From the NCBI GenBank assembly GCA_022316685.1, contig JAKJHU010000030.1:6021058-6085057 (forward strand): a stretch of DNA of 64,000 nt. The letters run 5' to 3'. A program made the translations under genes and the position numbers. Within the stretch, counting starts at the first letter, position 1; every line of letters starts with the position of its first letter. The notes beneath the pieces were generated by a model. The model did not search any database and was not told the origin of the DNA. It was given only the letters and a program-made list of their open reading frames with translations. The DNA comes from Progne subis subis (lineage: Eukaryota; Chordata; Aves; Passeriformes; Hirundinidae). Positions 13,773 to 25,460 of this stretch are shown piece after piece.

Positions 13773-13889
13773 AAAGACCTTTAAAAACTAAAATGGAATA
13801 TGTGTACCCTATGGGGAAAAGTGCAAAGGTGATTCCATTTAAAGTTTTCCAAATCAATGAGATCATGTAATGAAACTTACTAGAACACT

Positions 13890-14010
13890 TACATTCTTAC
13901 TGTATAAAGAGCTCAGCCAAGCAGGGCTATGGTCGCATGTATTCGAGACCCATTCAGTATTGCGGCCTATAAAATAATTCTTTGTCGCTGAATTCACCCA
14001 TTTACTGACT
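13890..14010 (+). mobile_element. Weak LTR-like patch
   Basis: CTGTATAAAGAGCTCAGCC, then GGGCTATGGTCGCATG and, about 45 bp on, GCGGCCTATAAAATAATTC followed by GTCGCTGAATTCA. This resembles the TATA box, R region and polyA region of a retroviral LTR. CpG-bearing words are unusual for this intron. No boundaries or target-site duplication could be fixed. Could equally be chance. Confidence 0.25.
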
Positions 14011-15680
14011 ATGCTTACTCTGACTCAGTGGTACAGTCTTTGTTTGGATGAGAACCCTTTGGCTCTTCTCAGCTGGGCTGTGCTGCTAATTACCTTCAGA
14101 CATGTATAAAGGTTCTCAAAGGAGATTATATATCTTCAAATACAACACAGGGTGAAAGATACTGTAGTTGAGTCCAATTACTTTCATTGCTGTTTAGGAT
14201 GCAACTAATACTTTTGAAAGGTTTACAAAATATTGCATGCTACAAAGCACTGTGGGTTGTTTTTTTCTGTTTGTCTTTTCTATTTACACTTTAAAAAAAT
14301 GAGACAGTCAGATTTCAAGGAGAGGGAAGGAATGACCAAGAGCTTTACCAGTATCACATATCTTTGAAAGCACTCATAGATAAGAACACCGAATGACCTT
14401 AAAAGTATGACCTTACTTTATACTCTAGAGAAAGAATAAATAAGTCCCTGGCAATCTGACATACCTGAAATTCATTCTTGATCTCAATTACTTCCATTAG
14501 GCTATGGATGAAAGGGTAGAGAAGATGCAACAATAAGACGGCTGAGATTTTTTTTCATACTATCTGTAGCATGCTTGTCCTCCTCTCAAAAATCTGTTGC
14601 TAGATAGAGCCAAATTCTCACACACCAGTGAAAACTAAAGTCTAGCAGAACTAAAATCAAACGATGCTTCTTGGAAACAAGAATGAGATCATGGAGGGCC
14701 ACAAAGTGCAGGACCAGTTAATTAAGATGGTGGAAAAAGCAGGATCTAAGTCTTGTTTTTCAACATTTCCTTATGAATGTTAAACAGACTTCTATGTGTC
14801 TAAAACTCAGGCTCATAATTGTATCTCTTGGTCAGATGATACCTTATTTGAAAGTACTGCTCCTGTTGTAAAACAATGCAGGTTTCATGCCTCTATTACT
14901 CTTTGGAACACAATCACAGAAAAGTAATTCTTAGATGATTGGGTTGCATTTCAGTTTTTAGTCTTAGTTTATTCATGACTGATTTGTATGCATTTCATCT
15001 TCTTACAGCATTATCCTGTTGCTAAGTTGTTCCTTTCTCTCAGTATTTATCCCTAATTGGATACATAGAGTAATAATATTCCCTCTTGACTTTCATTTTG
15101 CTAGATAAGCCAAACTACTTTTTAATACTTTTTAGTGAAATTCTCCATTTTCTTCATTATTTCAGTAGGTCTTTATGACTAACTTTTTTTTGAAGGTGAC
15201 TCAAAAAGTACAAAAGTATACAAGTATACCTCAAGTATACCTCAAAAGGTAGTCTAAACTAAGTCTTACTGTGCATAATACAATGTTACCAAGGTTTCTT
15301 TCTGTTGCCAGGAGTAACTGTCTGATTAGTCCTAGAACCATGATTGTCGTTCATATCTGGAAACAACTTTTGCTGGTAAACATGAATCCTTCTGGACTGC
15401 ACATTTCTGTGTTTAGTTTCTGCCTGACACTATATAACTTTATAAATATCATTTGTGCAACCAAGTTTAATGACTAAGACAAGCAAAACTGAAGTTGAAA
15501 GATATAGTTCAGGTTGGTTGAAAAATTAGAGGTTTTGGAATTTTTTCTTCTTTTCCCAAGAATGGATGTCATAAGTCTTCATTTTTGTATCTTTAGGAGT
15601 CAAGATCCTCTGTAACTGATGGAACTATTTAAACCTATTTAAAAAATTATGTGTTTGCTTTTTAAATGAGAGAGCTGAGA
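14011..15680. other. Intronic sequence, no gene seen
   Basis: AT-rich unique-looking sequence. The only local structure is a small repetition of CAAGTATACCTCA at about 15219-15246. Confidence 0.55.
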
Positions 15681-15683
15681 ATT

Positions 15684-15855
15684 TTTCTTTTCTTTTTTTT
15701 CTTTTTCTTTTTCTTTTTCTTTTTCTTTTTCTTTTTCTTTTTCTTTTTCTTTTTCTTTTTCTTTTTCTTTTTCTTTTTCTTTTTCTTTTTCTTTTTCTTT
15801 TTCTTTTTCTTTTTCTTTTTCTTTTTCTTTTTCTTTTTCTTTCTTTTTCTTTTCC
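15684..15855 (+). repeat. (CTTTTT)n hexanucleotide microsatellite
   Basis: A perfect array of 23 CTTTTT units runs from 15701 to 15838, with imperfect T-rich edges on both sides. On the minus strand it translates as Lys-Glu or Lys-Arg repeats and on the plus strand as poly-Phe. These are translation artefacts, not proteins. Confidence 0.97.
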
Positions 15856-18800
15856 CCTGCTAAGTACATAGATCATCTAAGTAATATTCAACTTGCATGA
15901 ATTTTTAAAGAAGCAATGAATCCATCATTTAATAGAGGGTAAAACATTGTCAACTACACAGAACTCACCATTTGATACTTTAGTGATAAAAAATTTATTG
16001 GATATGTTGAAAAGTAAGCATACTTGGAGAAAATAGAAAAAATATTTTGTCTGTATAGTTCCCCTTATAACTGTGCACCTACTCTAATGCTATAGGACTA
16101 TAATGTATAATGATAATGTAAAAGTCTGGTTCCTTGTGCCTGTTAAAGCACCACCTTTATATTTTCTTTTTCCATCCTTTGAATTTTTCAAGATGTAAGT
16201 GAGGCCATATGGGTCAGAGATTTCTGTAGTTCAGTGACTTGTCTCTGACAGCAATGAGCAACAGATGTTTAGGGAGGAATATGAACAGCAGTGAAAGTGT
16301 AGAACAGCTTTGCTGCCAAAAAAATTATGAGACTTTTTGAGGCATTGTTATACATGGATGGTGTCTGGTAGATGTGTTCTCACATTTTAAAACAAATTTC
16401 TTATTCCATTTAGCATTTTAGCATCCACAGACTACTACTACAACATGTGAATGACATAATTTCACTTTGTGAAATAAAGTTGTTTCCTTTTTACTAGTTT
16501 TGAAATCTGTAATTTGACAGTTTCATCTGGTATTTTCAGTTTTGTGAGATGCTCTGTTTTCTGTTTGTCTTTCCCTTTGTATACATGATTTTATGAACTG
16601 AAATCTTCTTCCATGAGTCTACAGTTTCTTTTCAACATTTCAAAACATTATTTCTATGCTTTTGACTGTTGACCACTAAGATGATATTTCAGAAAAAATG
16701 ACCACAATGTCTCAGGCTTTTGAGTAGATAATAGCTTATTTATGGTTTTGTATAAGTTAAATCTGCTTAGGTTTATTTGTCCCCTTTTATAGTTTTTAAC
16801 ATATAGTATTATATACCAGCTTATTATCCAAACATTATTGTAAGATCATTGTATAGCAATGTGTAATCTGATCACATCCTCCATTTTTATTAAAGCATCT
16901 TGAGATTAATATTATGTAGATTAAATATCCTCATGATGCTAAGTGAGAGAAGTTGGTAACACCTGAGTTGAAAAAAAGGGGTGAAATAGGATGACTTCTA
17001 GAAAAATATAATCTATAATGAAATTAATGTGGTGAAATACAGCTTTAAAAATGCAAGTGACTATCTTGTGAAAGAACATAAGAAATAAGTTTGAATTTGT
17101 GAGTCATCAGTTAGCCTGCTCAGAATACAGTTTAGATGACACATTGTCTTTGACAGCTGAAGAATTTCTGGTCTGTTCTCCCATATCCTATCTCACACAG
17201 TCCCAGCTCTAAAGACACAATTTTCCATCCTTTTGGACTGATGTGCTGCAAGTGCTCATTCACAGCTCCTTCAGGTTCAGTGGTGCATCCTTGAGCAGCA
17301 TGCTGGACCACTTCCAATGGAATTTTAGATAATAACAAACAGTAGTTGAGTCAAAGGGAAAGCACAGACAGGGGCGACCCTTCCGGTACTTCCTGTGCTC
17401 TCAGTAGGGGTTCTGCTGCACCATAGCTTTCTATTCCATTATTTCTATTCCATTACTGGGTCATGGTAAAAAGAACATCTGTAAATAAAAGTCAGAGATT
17501 ATGTGTTAGTCTGCTTATACATTACTGGACTTCTATTTATTTTTGTGCAATTACACTATAAACAGAATTTGTTTTGCATCTTTCTTCCTCATACATCTAA
17601 ACTCCATAGTAGTTCTTAGGGATAATTTGTTAGTTGTGCTGTTGTACATTATACAGAGACTTTATTTTCCTTTAAAAAAACGTTTGGATTGGAGATACTT
17701 TACTAGCTGTTCAGACTTCTATTTTTACCCTGAATGCCCTTAAACACCTATCTATACCAACTGTCTTTGAAGGCTGTGTAATTAGCTCCCATAGGCAACT
17801 TGAGCTTTTGTTTGAAGCTTCATTTAGGAGAAAAATCCCATGTGAACTACTGTATTTTTTTTAATTTCATTTTCCAGACTGAGTTAAGAATTGTTATACA
17901 TATAATGCTTACACAGCTAAAGTGTGCATCTCTTACCTTCCCTTGTTACTTGTCTTTTTTTCCTTTGACTAATGATGGGCTCCTCATGGTTATACCTCTT
18001 AAGTAAACATGTCAAAATGATCCTTTCTTGGTGAAGCATTATTTTTGGGAAGTAAATTTTTAAATGAGATCACACTGAAAATTAATTAGTTCTTCTTCTT
18101 TTCTGCTTGGTAAGGTATTTTTGTGGCCTCTGGCTTGAATGGGCTATTCCTACATAAAAAAAGATAGCTTTAGAAGAAAATTATATATATATTTTTTCTT
18201 TTACTTTTTGGTTGTGGATTATTATTATTTTTTTTTTAACTTGGCAATTCCCAGTATAAAGGACAAAAGATATTAAGCATATTTTATGAACATGTTTTTC
18301 TTTCTTCACATTAGTTTTGAATACTGAATAGTTGAATAGGCTTTCTATGTGGGGCACAAGTATGTTAATATTCATGTCACAATATAGAATGTAGCAAAGC
18401 ATAATATTGCATACAGTATATTATTCTATTATCATAAAAAAGGAATGTTAATCAAGTTTTAATATTTGGGTTTTTTCCTTCTGTAAATTGTTTTAAAGTG
18501 AATTAATACAGTAACTTGAATGAACAAAATGTAAATGCTAAAATTTTAGCTGAAGCTGATGTTATTTTGAGGTGAATAGCTGACTAAGGTTGCAGTGAAC
18601 TGTGAAAGCACAATTGAGAATGCCAAGAATGATCAGAATGCAAAATATTTCAGATTTCATTACACCATAACTACAAGTTTTTCTTTATTTGGAGTGGCTG
18701 GATTATTTGCCCAGCTAATCTGGATGTACTGTATTTAAATTAGACTGTACATTACTGAAATATCCTTTTGTCTCTGAACAAAATTGAGCTGTATTACCAG

Positions 18801-19460
18801 AATGTTCATGTAACAAATTTGAAATTTACCATTGAATCATGTACCTGTTCCCCATAAATGACTTAAGGGCTGCTGTACATGCTGCAAGTACTACCAGAAA
18901 TTGAGCCTTCATTTGTCTTTAAGAAATAATTTGCTCTTAAAAATATTCTTATTCCTTTTTAAATGTTATTTTAAAAGCCTTTTATTTCTAGCAGTTTTAT
19001 TTAATTTTGACACAAGGTCATTTTTTTTATTAATTGGGCTCTAAGTATTTATTATCCAAGCTTCCACAGCTTTTTATGATGAAGGTTAAAAATTACAGTT
19101 CTCTGTTTTGATTTTAGCATTAAAAATGATCTACTATGGACATATAATTTTGGCTTTAGATTCCCATAAAAATGTGAATTACCTTTGAGATTTTTTTTTT
19201 TTTTCTTCTGTGAAGGTCTACTGGCAAATAATATTGAGGTATATTTTGGCTGCGGATGAGGAAAGGAATGTTTATCTAAGCTGTTTCACAGCTTTCCGAA
19301 TATTTGCACCTCTAATCCTTATACCTGCTGGGTGTAAAATTAGCGGCTTACATAACTTCCCATTTTATCTTTCAAAATCTAAAAAATATTTAAATTTGGA
19401 TTCAAAGATCTTTGTAAGAATGCAAGCTTCTATGTAGTCCTTTTAGAACTAGAGTCATAC
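15856..19460. other. Intronic sequence, no gene seen
   Basis: AT-rich. Holds poly-T at about 19190-19204 and many short chance frames. About 18540-18800 is complex sequence that could be regulatory (see findings). Confidence 0.55.
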
Positions 19461-19576
19461 CATAATTCCGCAGTGTGAGAGTGTGTGGAAACTGGGGAAG
19501 AAGGAACTACAGTAGTATCATAATTTCCCAGTGTGAGAGTGTGTTGAAACTGGGGAATAAGGTGCTGCAGTTTGAT
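19461..19576 (+). repeat. Tandem duplication, 58-bp unit, two copies
   Basis: Copy 1 starts CATAATTCCGCAGTGTGAGA at 19461; copy 2 starts CATAATTTCCCAGTGTGAGA at 19519. Both continue GTGTGT(G/T)GAAACTGGGGAA and then AGGnnCTnCAGT. The copies differ at a handful of positions. Confidence 0.9.
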
Positions 19577-20677
19577 TGAAGGGTGAAATGCAAGTAGAAT
19601 TTAAAAAACATGATCAAAGTGATTTGACTTGATGTACATTAGATGATACAAAATTTTCCTTAGTAAATTTTCATGGTATTTCCTCTTACTAAATTACTTG
19701 AATAAAGAGAATAAAAAGGTGATTGAGGATGCTTGTTAAGGAGGAGTTACAGCAAATTTGATTTTTGGTACAACTGTGAGTGTTATTTGCTATAATCTCA
19801 GCAAATAACAGTTATAGGTGGCAATACAAAAACGGTTCCTTAATAACCATATGTGACTTTCAAGTGTACTCTTGAGCATTGCTGGGGTAGGGGACATGCT
19901 TTTCTTGTCTCACCAGCTGAGAATCTCAGTAAGGAAATGTAGGAGTTCAGATCTCAGAGTAAAACAACACAGACTCTTTTGAAATGGAATTAACTGACAT
20001 AAGAACCTTTTCTTCTCCCCTGCACTGTTTAACTGTGTATTTTACATAGTCCTTCATTTTGACCTTGATAACATGAGCTGGTTGCTCTGTCAGCTCACAT
20101 TCATGCTTAAACTCAGTAAAATACCTTAATGAAGGGATTTGTGTTCAGACCCTCTTAGGGAATGGGGCTTTTAAGACTGACTGCAAAAGTTCCTGACTCA
20201 AGTCAGTTGGTACTGAACAGTGCCTGAATGTCTCTCAGAAGAAGAATGAATATATATTTCACTAGCACTTAAGAAAATTGTTATACTCACCAGCATTTAA
20301 AACAAGCTTTTCTCAATTGGCTGGAACTGTACTGTTGGATTGGTTATTATTGGTTATTATATTTGGGATAATAATATAGTACTTCAACAAACTATTTAAA
20401 AAGAGATATTGGCAGGAAAATTGCACATCTAAGTGCATTATCTAAAACCATTGACTATTAAAGTTTATTTCTTTGCTTTTCTTTGGCAGGTCAGTCTAAC
20501 ACAACAGACTGCAGAAATGTCTTCTCTACTAAACAAAAACTTAGAATTCCCTATAAAATTTTATGCAATAGGCTTCACTTAATTTTATCTAAACTGGTAT
20601 CAATGAATTCTCACAGTAATATGGATTGCTTCATGAGGCATCACCTTAGGAATATGTTTTTTTTCTAGTATTCAAGG
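19577..20677. other. Intronic sequence, no gene seen
   Basis: AT-rich. The only feature is a direct repeat of TTGGTTATTAT at about 20339-20360. Confidence 0.55.
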
Positions 20678-20891
20678 CAATGTGGGCTCACAGCCCAGAA
20701 AGCCAGTCCTGTTTTGGCCTGCTTCAAAAGAAGTGTGGTCGATGGAGGTACTCCTGCTCTTCTACTCTGCTCTCATGAGACCCCACCTGGAGTACTGTGT
20801 CCAGATCTGGGGTCCTCAGCAAAAGAAACACAAAAACCTGCTCCAGAGAGGAGCCAGAAAGACAATCTGTGCTCTGAAGGGTTTGCATGGG

Positions 20892-20929
<38 letters not shown>

Positions 20930-21245
20930 AGAGAGAGAGAGAGAGAATGCTCCAGGGAGAATTTAAGAATTTATAGCACTTGCCAGTACTTGAAGCACAA
21001 GAAAGATGGAGAGGGACTCTTTATCAGAAAGTGTAGTAATAGTGAGAGGCAGTGGTTTTAAACTGAAAGAGGGTAGATTAAGATTAAAGAAAGGAAAAGA
21101 AAAATTATGGGGAGGGTGCTGAGGCGGTGGCAAAGGTTGTCCAGAAAAGTGGTGGATGCCCCATCCCTTGATGTCCTAAAGGCCAGGATGAATGGGACTC
21201 TGAGCAGCCTGGTCTAGTGGAAGATGTCTATGACCCTATGATTCA
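20678..21245 (+). mobile_element. CR1 LINE, 3' 0.55 kb fragment
   Basis: CAATGTGGGCTCACAGCCCAGAAAGCC, then a frame giving LLFYSALMRPHLEYCVQIWGP (20740-20815), matches the CR1 reverse transcriptase C-terminus (LYSALVRPHLEYCVQFWGP). After an A/GA tract the CR1 tail resumes: GCTCCAGGGAGAA, GTGGTGGATGCCCCATCCCT, GCCTGGTCTAGTGGAAGATG and ATGACCCTATGATTC near the end. It is frameshifted and 5'-truncated, so inactive. Confidence 0.92.
20892..20946 (+). repeat. A35(GA)10 tract inside CR1
   Basis: Thirty-five A residues (20892-20926) are followed by ten GA units (20927-20946). The tract replaces roughly the CR1 segment that would encode the YEERLRELGLFSLEK region; CR1 resumes after it at the GAGAAGGCTCCGGGGAGA equivalent. 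Confidence 0.9.
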
Positions 21246-22261
21246 GTTTCTATCTTTTTTTCAAGCTCTGTAACCTATATAAAATAATAATTTTGACTAA
21301 GTAAAATGGAATTGTTCTTATATTTGTAGGTAGAGCCTGGAGACTCATATTTTAGGGTTAGAAACTGAAAAATTGACTGAATAATGCAAAATAATTTTAT
21401 TAAATATCAACTCAAAAATCAGAATCCTTCAGAAACAGTATTGATTAAGAAATCAGTACTCCATTTCTTTTTGGTTTACAAAACATCTTTAGGCTTAGGG
21501 CCTTTTCCTAGTAAAATTTAATGAAATTTTGATTAAAATATATAAAATGATATTTGCCTGTTCAGAAATTATGAAGTCTTGTTAATATGAACTAAAAAGA
21601 TTTTAAATTTAAGAACTTTTGCTCACAGTAAATCAATCCTATAACAAATGTTTTATTAGTCCTCTGTTGTTTCCTGACATTTAAATTATTCCATGAAACC
21701 ACTTATTAAAATAAATTCAAAGCTCTCTGGGTTATTTTTCAAAAGTTCTTTGATACTGTTTTGGTAAATAAGCCAAAACCAGCTGAGGCATTGCTTTCAG
21801 ATCCTGCTTTAAACCTGGTGAGGTCTCAATCAGTTCTCTTGTCATCTCAAAGTTCACATTGGACATTTGGAGGGCAATGCTGTCGTTCTGGCTGTCAGTT
21901 ATTCAGAGGGAGAAAAGAGCATTCACGCCAGATGGTCTCATCCTTTTTATCAGATATGTAACCGTGATAGACAGCATGTGAGTTGGGCAGCAAGAAGAGA
22001 AACAAGACAGAAGCAAGAAATATAGATGTCAAATATATACTTTAAATCTTTTTTCTTATAGAACGATAGAAGAGATACCAATGCAGCGCAGCTATCCTTT
22101 GCATCTCAAAAAGCAACATACATGTTAATTCTGGGCTTTACAACATAAAAATGGGCAACACTAGGGTAATAGTGATGCAAAAATACACTCAATTTTCCCC
22201 AACTTCAATGATTGTTCTGCAGGAGGCTTTATGGTTTTCTAATACTCTAATTCACCTTAAA
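21246..22261. other. Intronic sequence, no gene seen
   Basis: AT-rich. A 66-codon frame at 21761-21961 has no recognisable homology. Confidence 0.55.
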
Positions 22262-22618
22262 AGATTGCAGAGAAATATCAAAGAATGAAAGAGAGAAGGC
22301 TCTAGGGAGAAATGGACTTAAAAGGAAGATGGAGAAAAACTTTTTTTCAGGGCCTACTGTGACAAGACATGAGGCAATGGTTTTAAACCTAAATAGGGTA
22401 GATTGGACTAAAGGAAAAAAAAATAAAAAATGAAGGTGATTCGGCACTGGAACAGGTTGAACAAAGAAGTGTGGATGTCTCTGGAATTGTTCAAGGCCAG
22501 GCTGGGTGGGGCCTTGAGCAACCTGGTCTAGCAGAAGATGTCCCTCCTCATGGCAGGAGGATTGGAACTAGAAGGTCTTTAAGATCTTTTCTTATCCAAA
22601 CATTTCTATGTTTCTATG
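22262..22618 (+). mobile_element. CR1 LINE, 3'-end fragment
   Basis: AGGCTCTAGGGAGAAATGGA, AATGGTTTTAAACCTAAATAGG, TCGGCACTGGAACAGGTTGA, TTCAAGGCCAGGCTGGGTGG and CTTGAGCAACCTGGTCTAGC are the ordered landmarks of the CR1 3' end on the + strand. It finishes in TTTCTATGTTTCTATG, the CR1 terminal short repeat. Confidence 0.92.
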
Positions 22619-25119
22619 AAATGCTCCTTGTTCTAGTAGTAAATAACCTGCTTACGCAATTTTTGTTTCTCAGTGAAAACACCATCAAAAGGAGACCAAG
22701 ATGCACGGGTGTTCTATTAAACAAATTATTTTAATATTGTTTAATTTCATGTCATGGCAAGTTATATAATCATTGGCAGAGTATTAAAAGTAGACTCCTA
22801 AACAGCATCCAGATCAGGTATGACTGTAGTACTTGTTTAGTTTTAGATCAACATGTCCTTCATCTCAATTCATGATACAGAACCTGCATCACACATGCCC
22901 CACCTACAGGGTTAATTAAAGACAGGATTTTTTTCCTCTTGTACTCTGATCCTGATAAAACTTGCTTTTCTTATAAACTTATTTTATAGTTTAGAGCATG
23001 GCTTTTGTATCTATGTTTCCTGTTTTCATACATGATTGGTTTGTCTGTTTGTTGAGGATTTTTTTGGTTTTGGTTGGCATAGTGTAGTGCTTTTGGCTTC
23101 AGTTTGGATTAATCTCTTTTGATTTTATAAGTCTACAGTGTAGAAGTCTGTATCTTAGTTGTCTAGTCTTCCTTTAGATTAAAAGAAGATAAATAAGCAG
23201 TTCTAGGGAAAAAAACCAATCTCTTTCTATGCAAGATGAAATTTAGATTCTGTAAGTGCCATTTCTTTGTAGTTAGTTTAAAGGATTGACTGATGAGTAA
23301 AGGGGCTTGCTCTGGAGCGCCTAACTGATTTTTTCCAACAAGGTGAAATCACCCTTGGGTCTGTGGTTTTTTTCTGTTCCCTTTGTTTTATGAAATTTTT
23401 CATTTTTTTTAATATTAAAAAAAGCACTGGTTCTATTGGAAGCGACATTGCTAAAGTTTTTAGGCTGCTTTTCTTGTGGATTTACAATTGAATCTTAGTG
23501 ATGATGACAATTTATAGTTTGGACATCTTAATATGTAAAGTTCGGTATCAGGCAAAAGTTTCAATTTTATTTAGAAGTTTTGGAAACTGCTTAAGTAAGT
23601 GAATTCTTCCATTTATTTAATGTATTTATATATATATTTATTTATTTCCACAAAACATGATCCAAAAAAAGTGTAGATATCAGTTCTTAGCCACGAAAAC
23701 TGTGGTAGCTCATTTGGACTTAACACAATGTGGTACCATGCAACAGGTTTATAAATGTTAACTTTAGCTTGAAGTTCATCTCCCTTGGCTCTCTTTATAG
23801 TCAATAGAAAGGTTCTCAAGGGGATCGTTCAGAGAACCTAAACTAAACTTAGGTTTCTGTTCTGAATTGCCCATTAGAATCTTCTGCCTCCCTCTCCACT
23901 GAGCAGATTCTCAGTTCTGACTCAGAGTGTTTGAGTATCCCCATGTGAATAAACAGAGGACTCTGATGCTCTGGAAGCACTTACGGGTCATTGTACGCCC
24001 ATTAAGGTGTATGTTGGAAATAAAGGTTCTTGTTCCATATTGTATAGATGGAGTTTACTACAGGCTATTTTTTTTTTTTTTTTTGCATCTTTAAAAACAG
24101 TATCCCACTGTAGCATGTGAGATGGAGTAAAATCTGTTAATTCCAGGGTGAAATATACTAGATTTCAATTTTATTTTAAGGTACAGAATGATAGCAACTT
24201 GAGTGCATGTGTTATTTAGTTTTCTAGTTCTGATTTTTTTTATATATATGATGAGTTTCAGGTAGGAGTTTTCAAATACACATACACGCATTCATTATGT
24301 GACAGATCAGATTTTATTGCTATTGAACACAACCAAAATATATTTATTGAATGGAATGAATTTTATCTTGACATTATGTTTATTTTTATATAGTCTTGAT
24401 AATGTTAGACACAGTATTAACTTCTAATAGATAAACGTGATTTACTAAAATATCATTTTATGATTACCTCAAAGTAGAAGAAAAAATATAATCCCTGTGT
24501 ATTTCTGACATCATTTGGTAGTAAAATAGAAATGAAATTATTTTAAACTGAGAGGGATAACAGGGTTAATGCAACATAAGGCTCAATGAGCAAAATGGAT
24601 CTAGAAAATCACTCCTTCTTTGTTAGCAATACTGAAATTTAATGTACCTTTGACAACATCTATGATAAAGGTTTATGAAACCCTGAGTTATAAGACTTCA
24701 GTGATGTTTCCCCATAGTTAATTTTAAACAAGTTTACAGAAGCATATTCAACATTCTACCCCTTCCTAATTATTTTGTTTTGGGAAGGAACTCTGTCTAG
24801 AATAAAACACTGTGAATCACTGGCTGATTTGGTATTTTGGAGGGAGGGATTTTTTGTTTGTGTGCTTGGTGGTTTTTTGGTTTTGTATGTTTGTTTATTT
24901 TTTACTATTTTAGAGAATTATTTTAAAGGAATATGAACATGATGGAACTTGAGTCTTTCTGAACTGGATTGTAGGCTTTCTTAAAACACTTCTCTCTGGG
25001 GTTAATATGAACATTTGTGGGATTGTTTTCCTTTATAAAGGCTTATAGGTATGCTGCTCATTTTGGCAGAATTGTATGAGTCATTTTTAGATGGACTTGG
25101 AGCATCTAGATTCTGCATA
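22619..25119. other. Intronic sequence, no gene seen
   Basis: AT-rich, with a poly-T run at 24068-24084 and T/G-rich stretches around 24846-24900. No recognisable gene or transposon. Confidence 0.55.
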
Positions 25120-25460
25120 TCAGGTTACTGTTTGTGAGTCAGCAAAAATGAGTTGCTGATGACCTGTCATTTGCCAAAGAAAGCGGATGTCAATACCTGT
25201 GGTTCCCGGAGGCATCCTGTGCCTGTGGAGCCATGGTGCTTCCTCCGTCCTCACCACTGAGGTGTCTCCCAGCTGGATTCTGCAGTGGTCTGAGCGGCAG
25301 GACCACACATTTCCCACCCAGTCCTCATAGGGAGTAGGGCGTGATCAGTCAGGTACAGCCCCAACAAATATTGATGGCCTTCAGGTTACATGTTGGGTGC
25401 CTGAGGTGTCTGTGCATCAAAGCGATACATCTCACAGAACTCCAGTTACTGTAAGGTAAG
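25120..25460 (-). mobile_element. Dispersed-repeat-like block, family uncertain
   Basis: A GC-richer island of about 340 bp with CpG-containing words. Read on the minus strand it opens TTACCTTACAGTAACTGGAG and continues TTCTGTGAGATGTATCG. I recall a similar opening from an abundant dispersed repeat of turtles and birds that I cannot name. GTTACTG occurs near both edges (about 25123 and 25445). I saw no clear terminal inverted repeat or target-site duplication. The 65-codon minus-strand frame is unlikely to be a gene. Confidence 0.35.

Noticed and set aside
15625..15876. Lys/Glu and Lys/Arg repeat proteins and a poly-Phe protein
   Set aside because: Translations of the (CTTTTT)n microsatellite in different frames.
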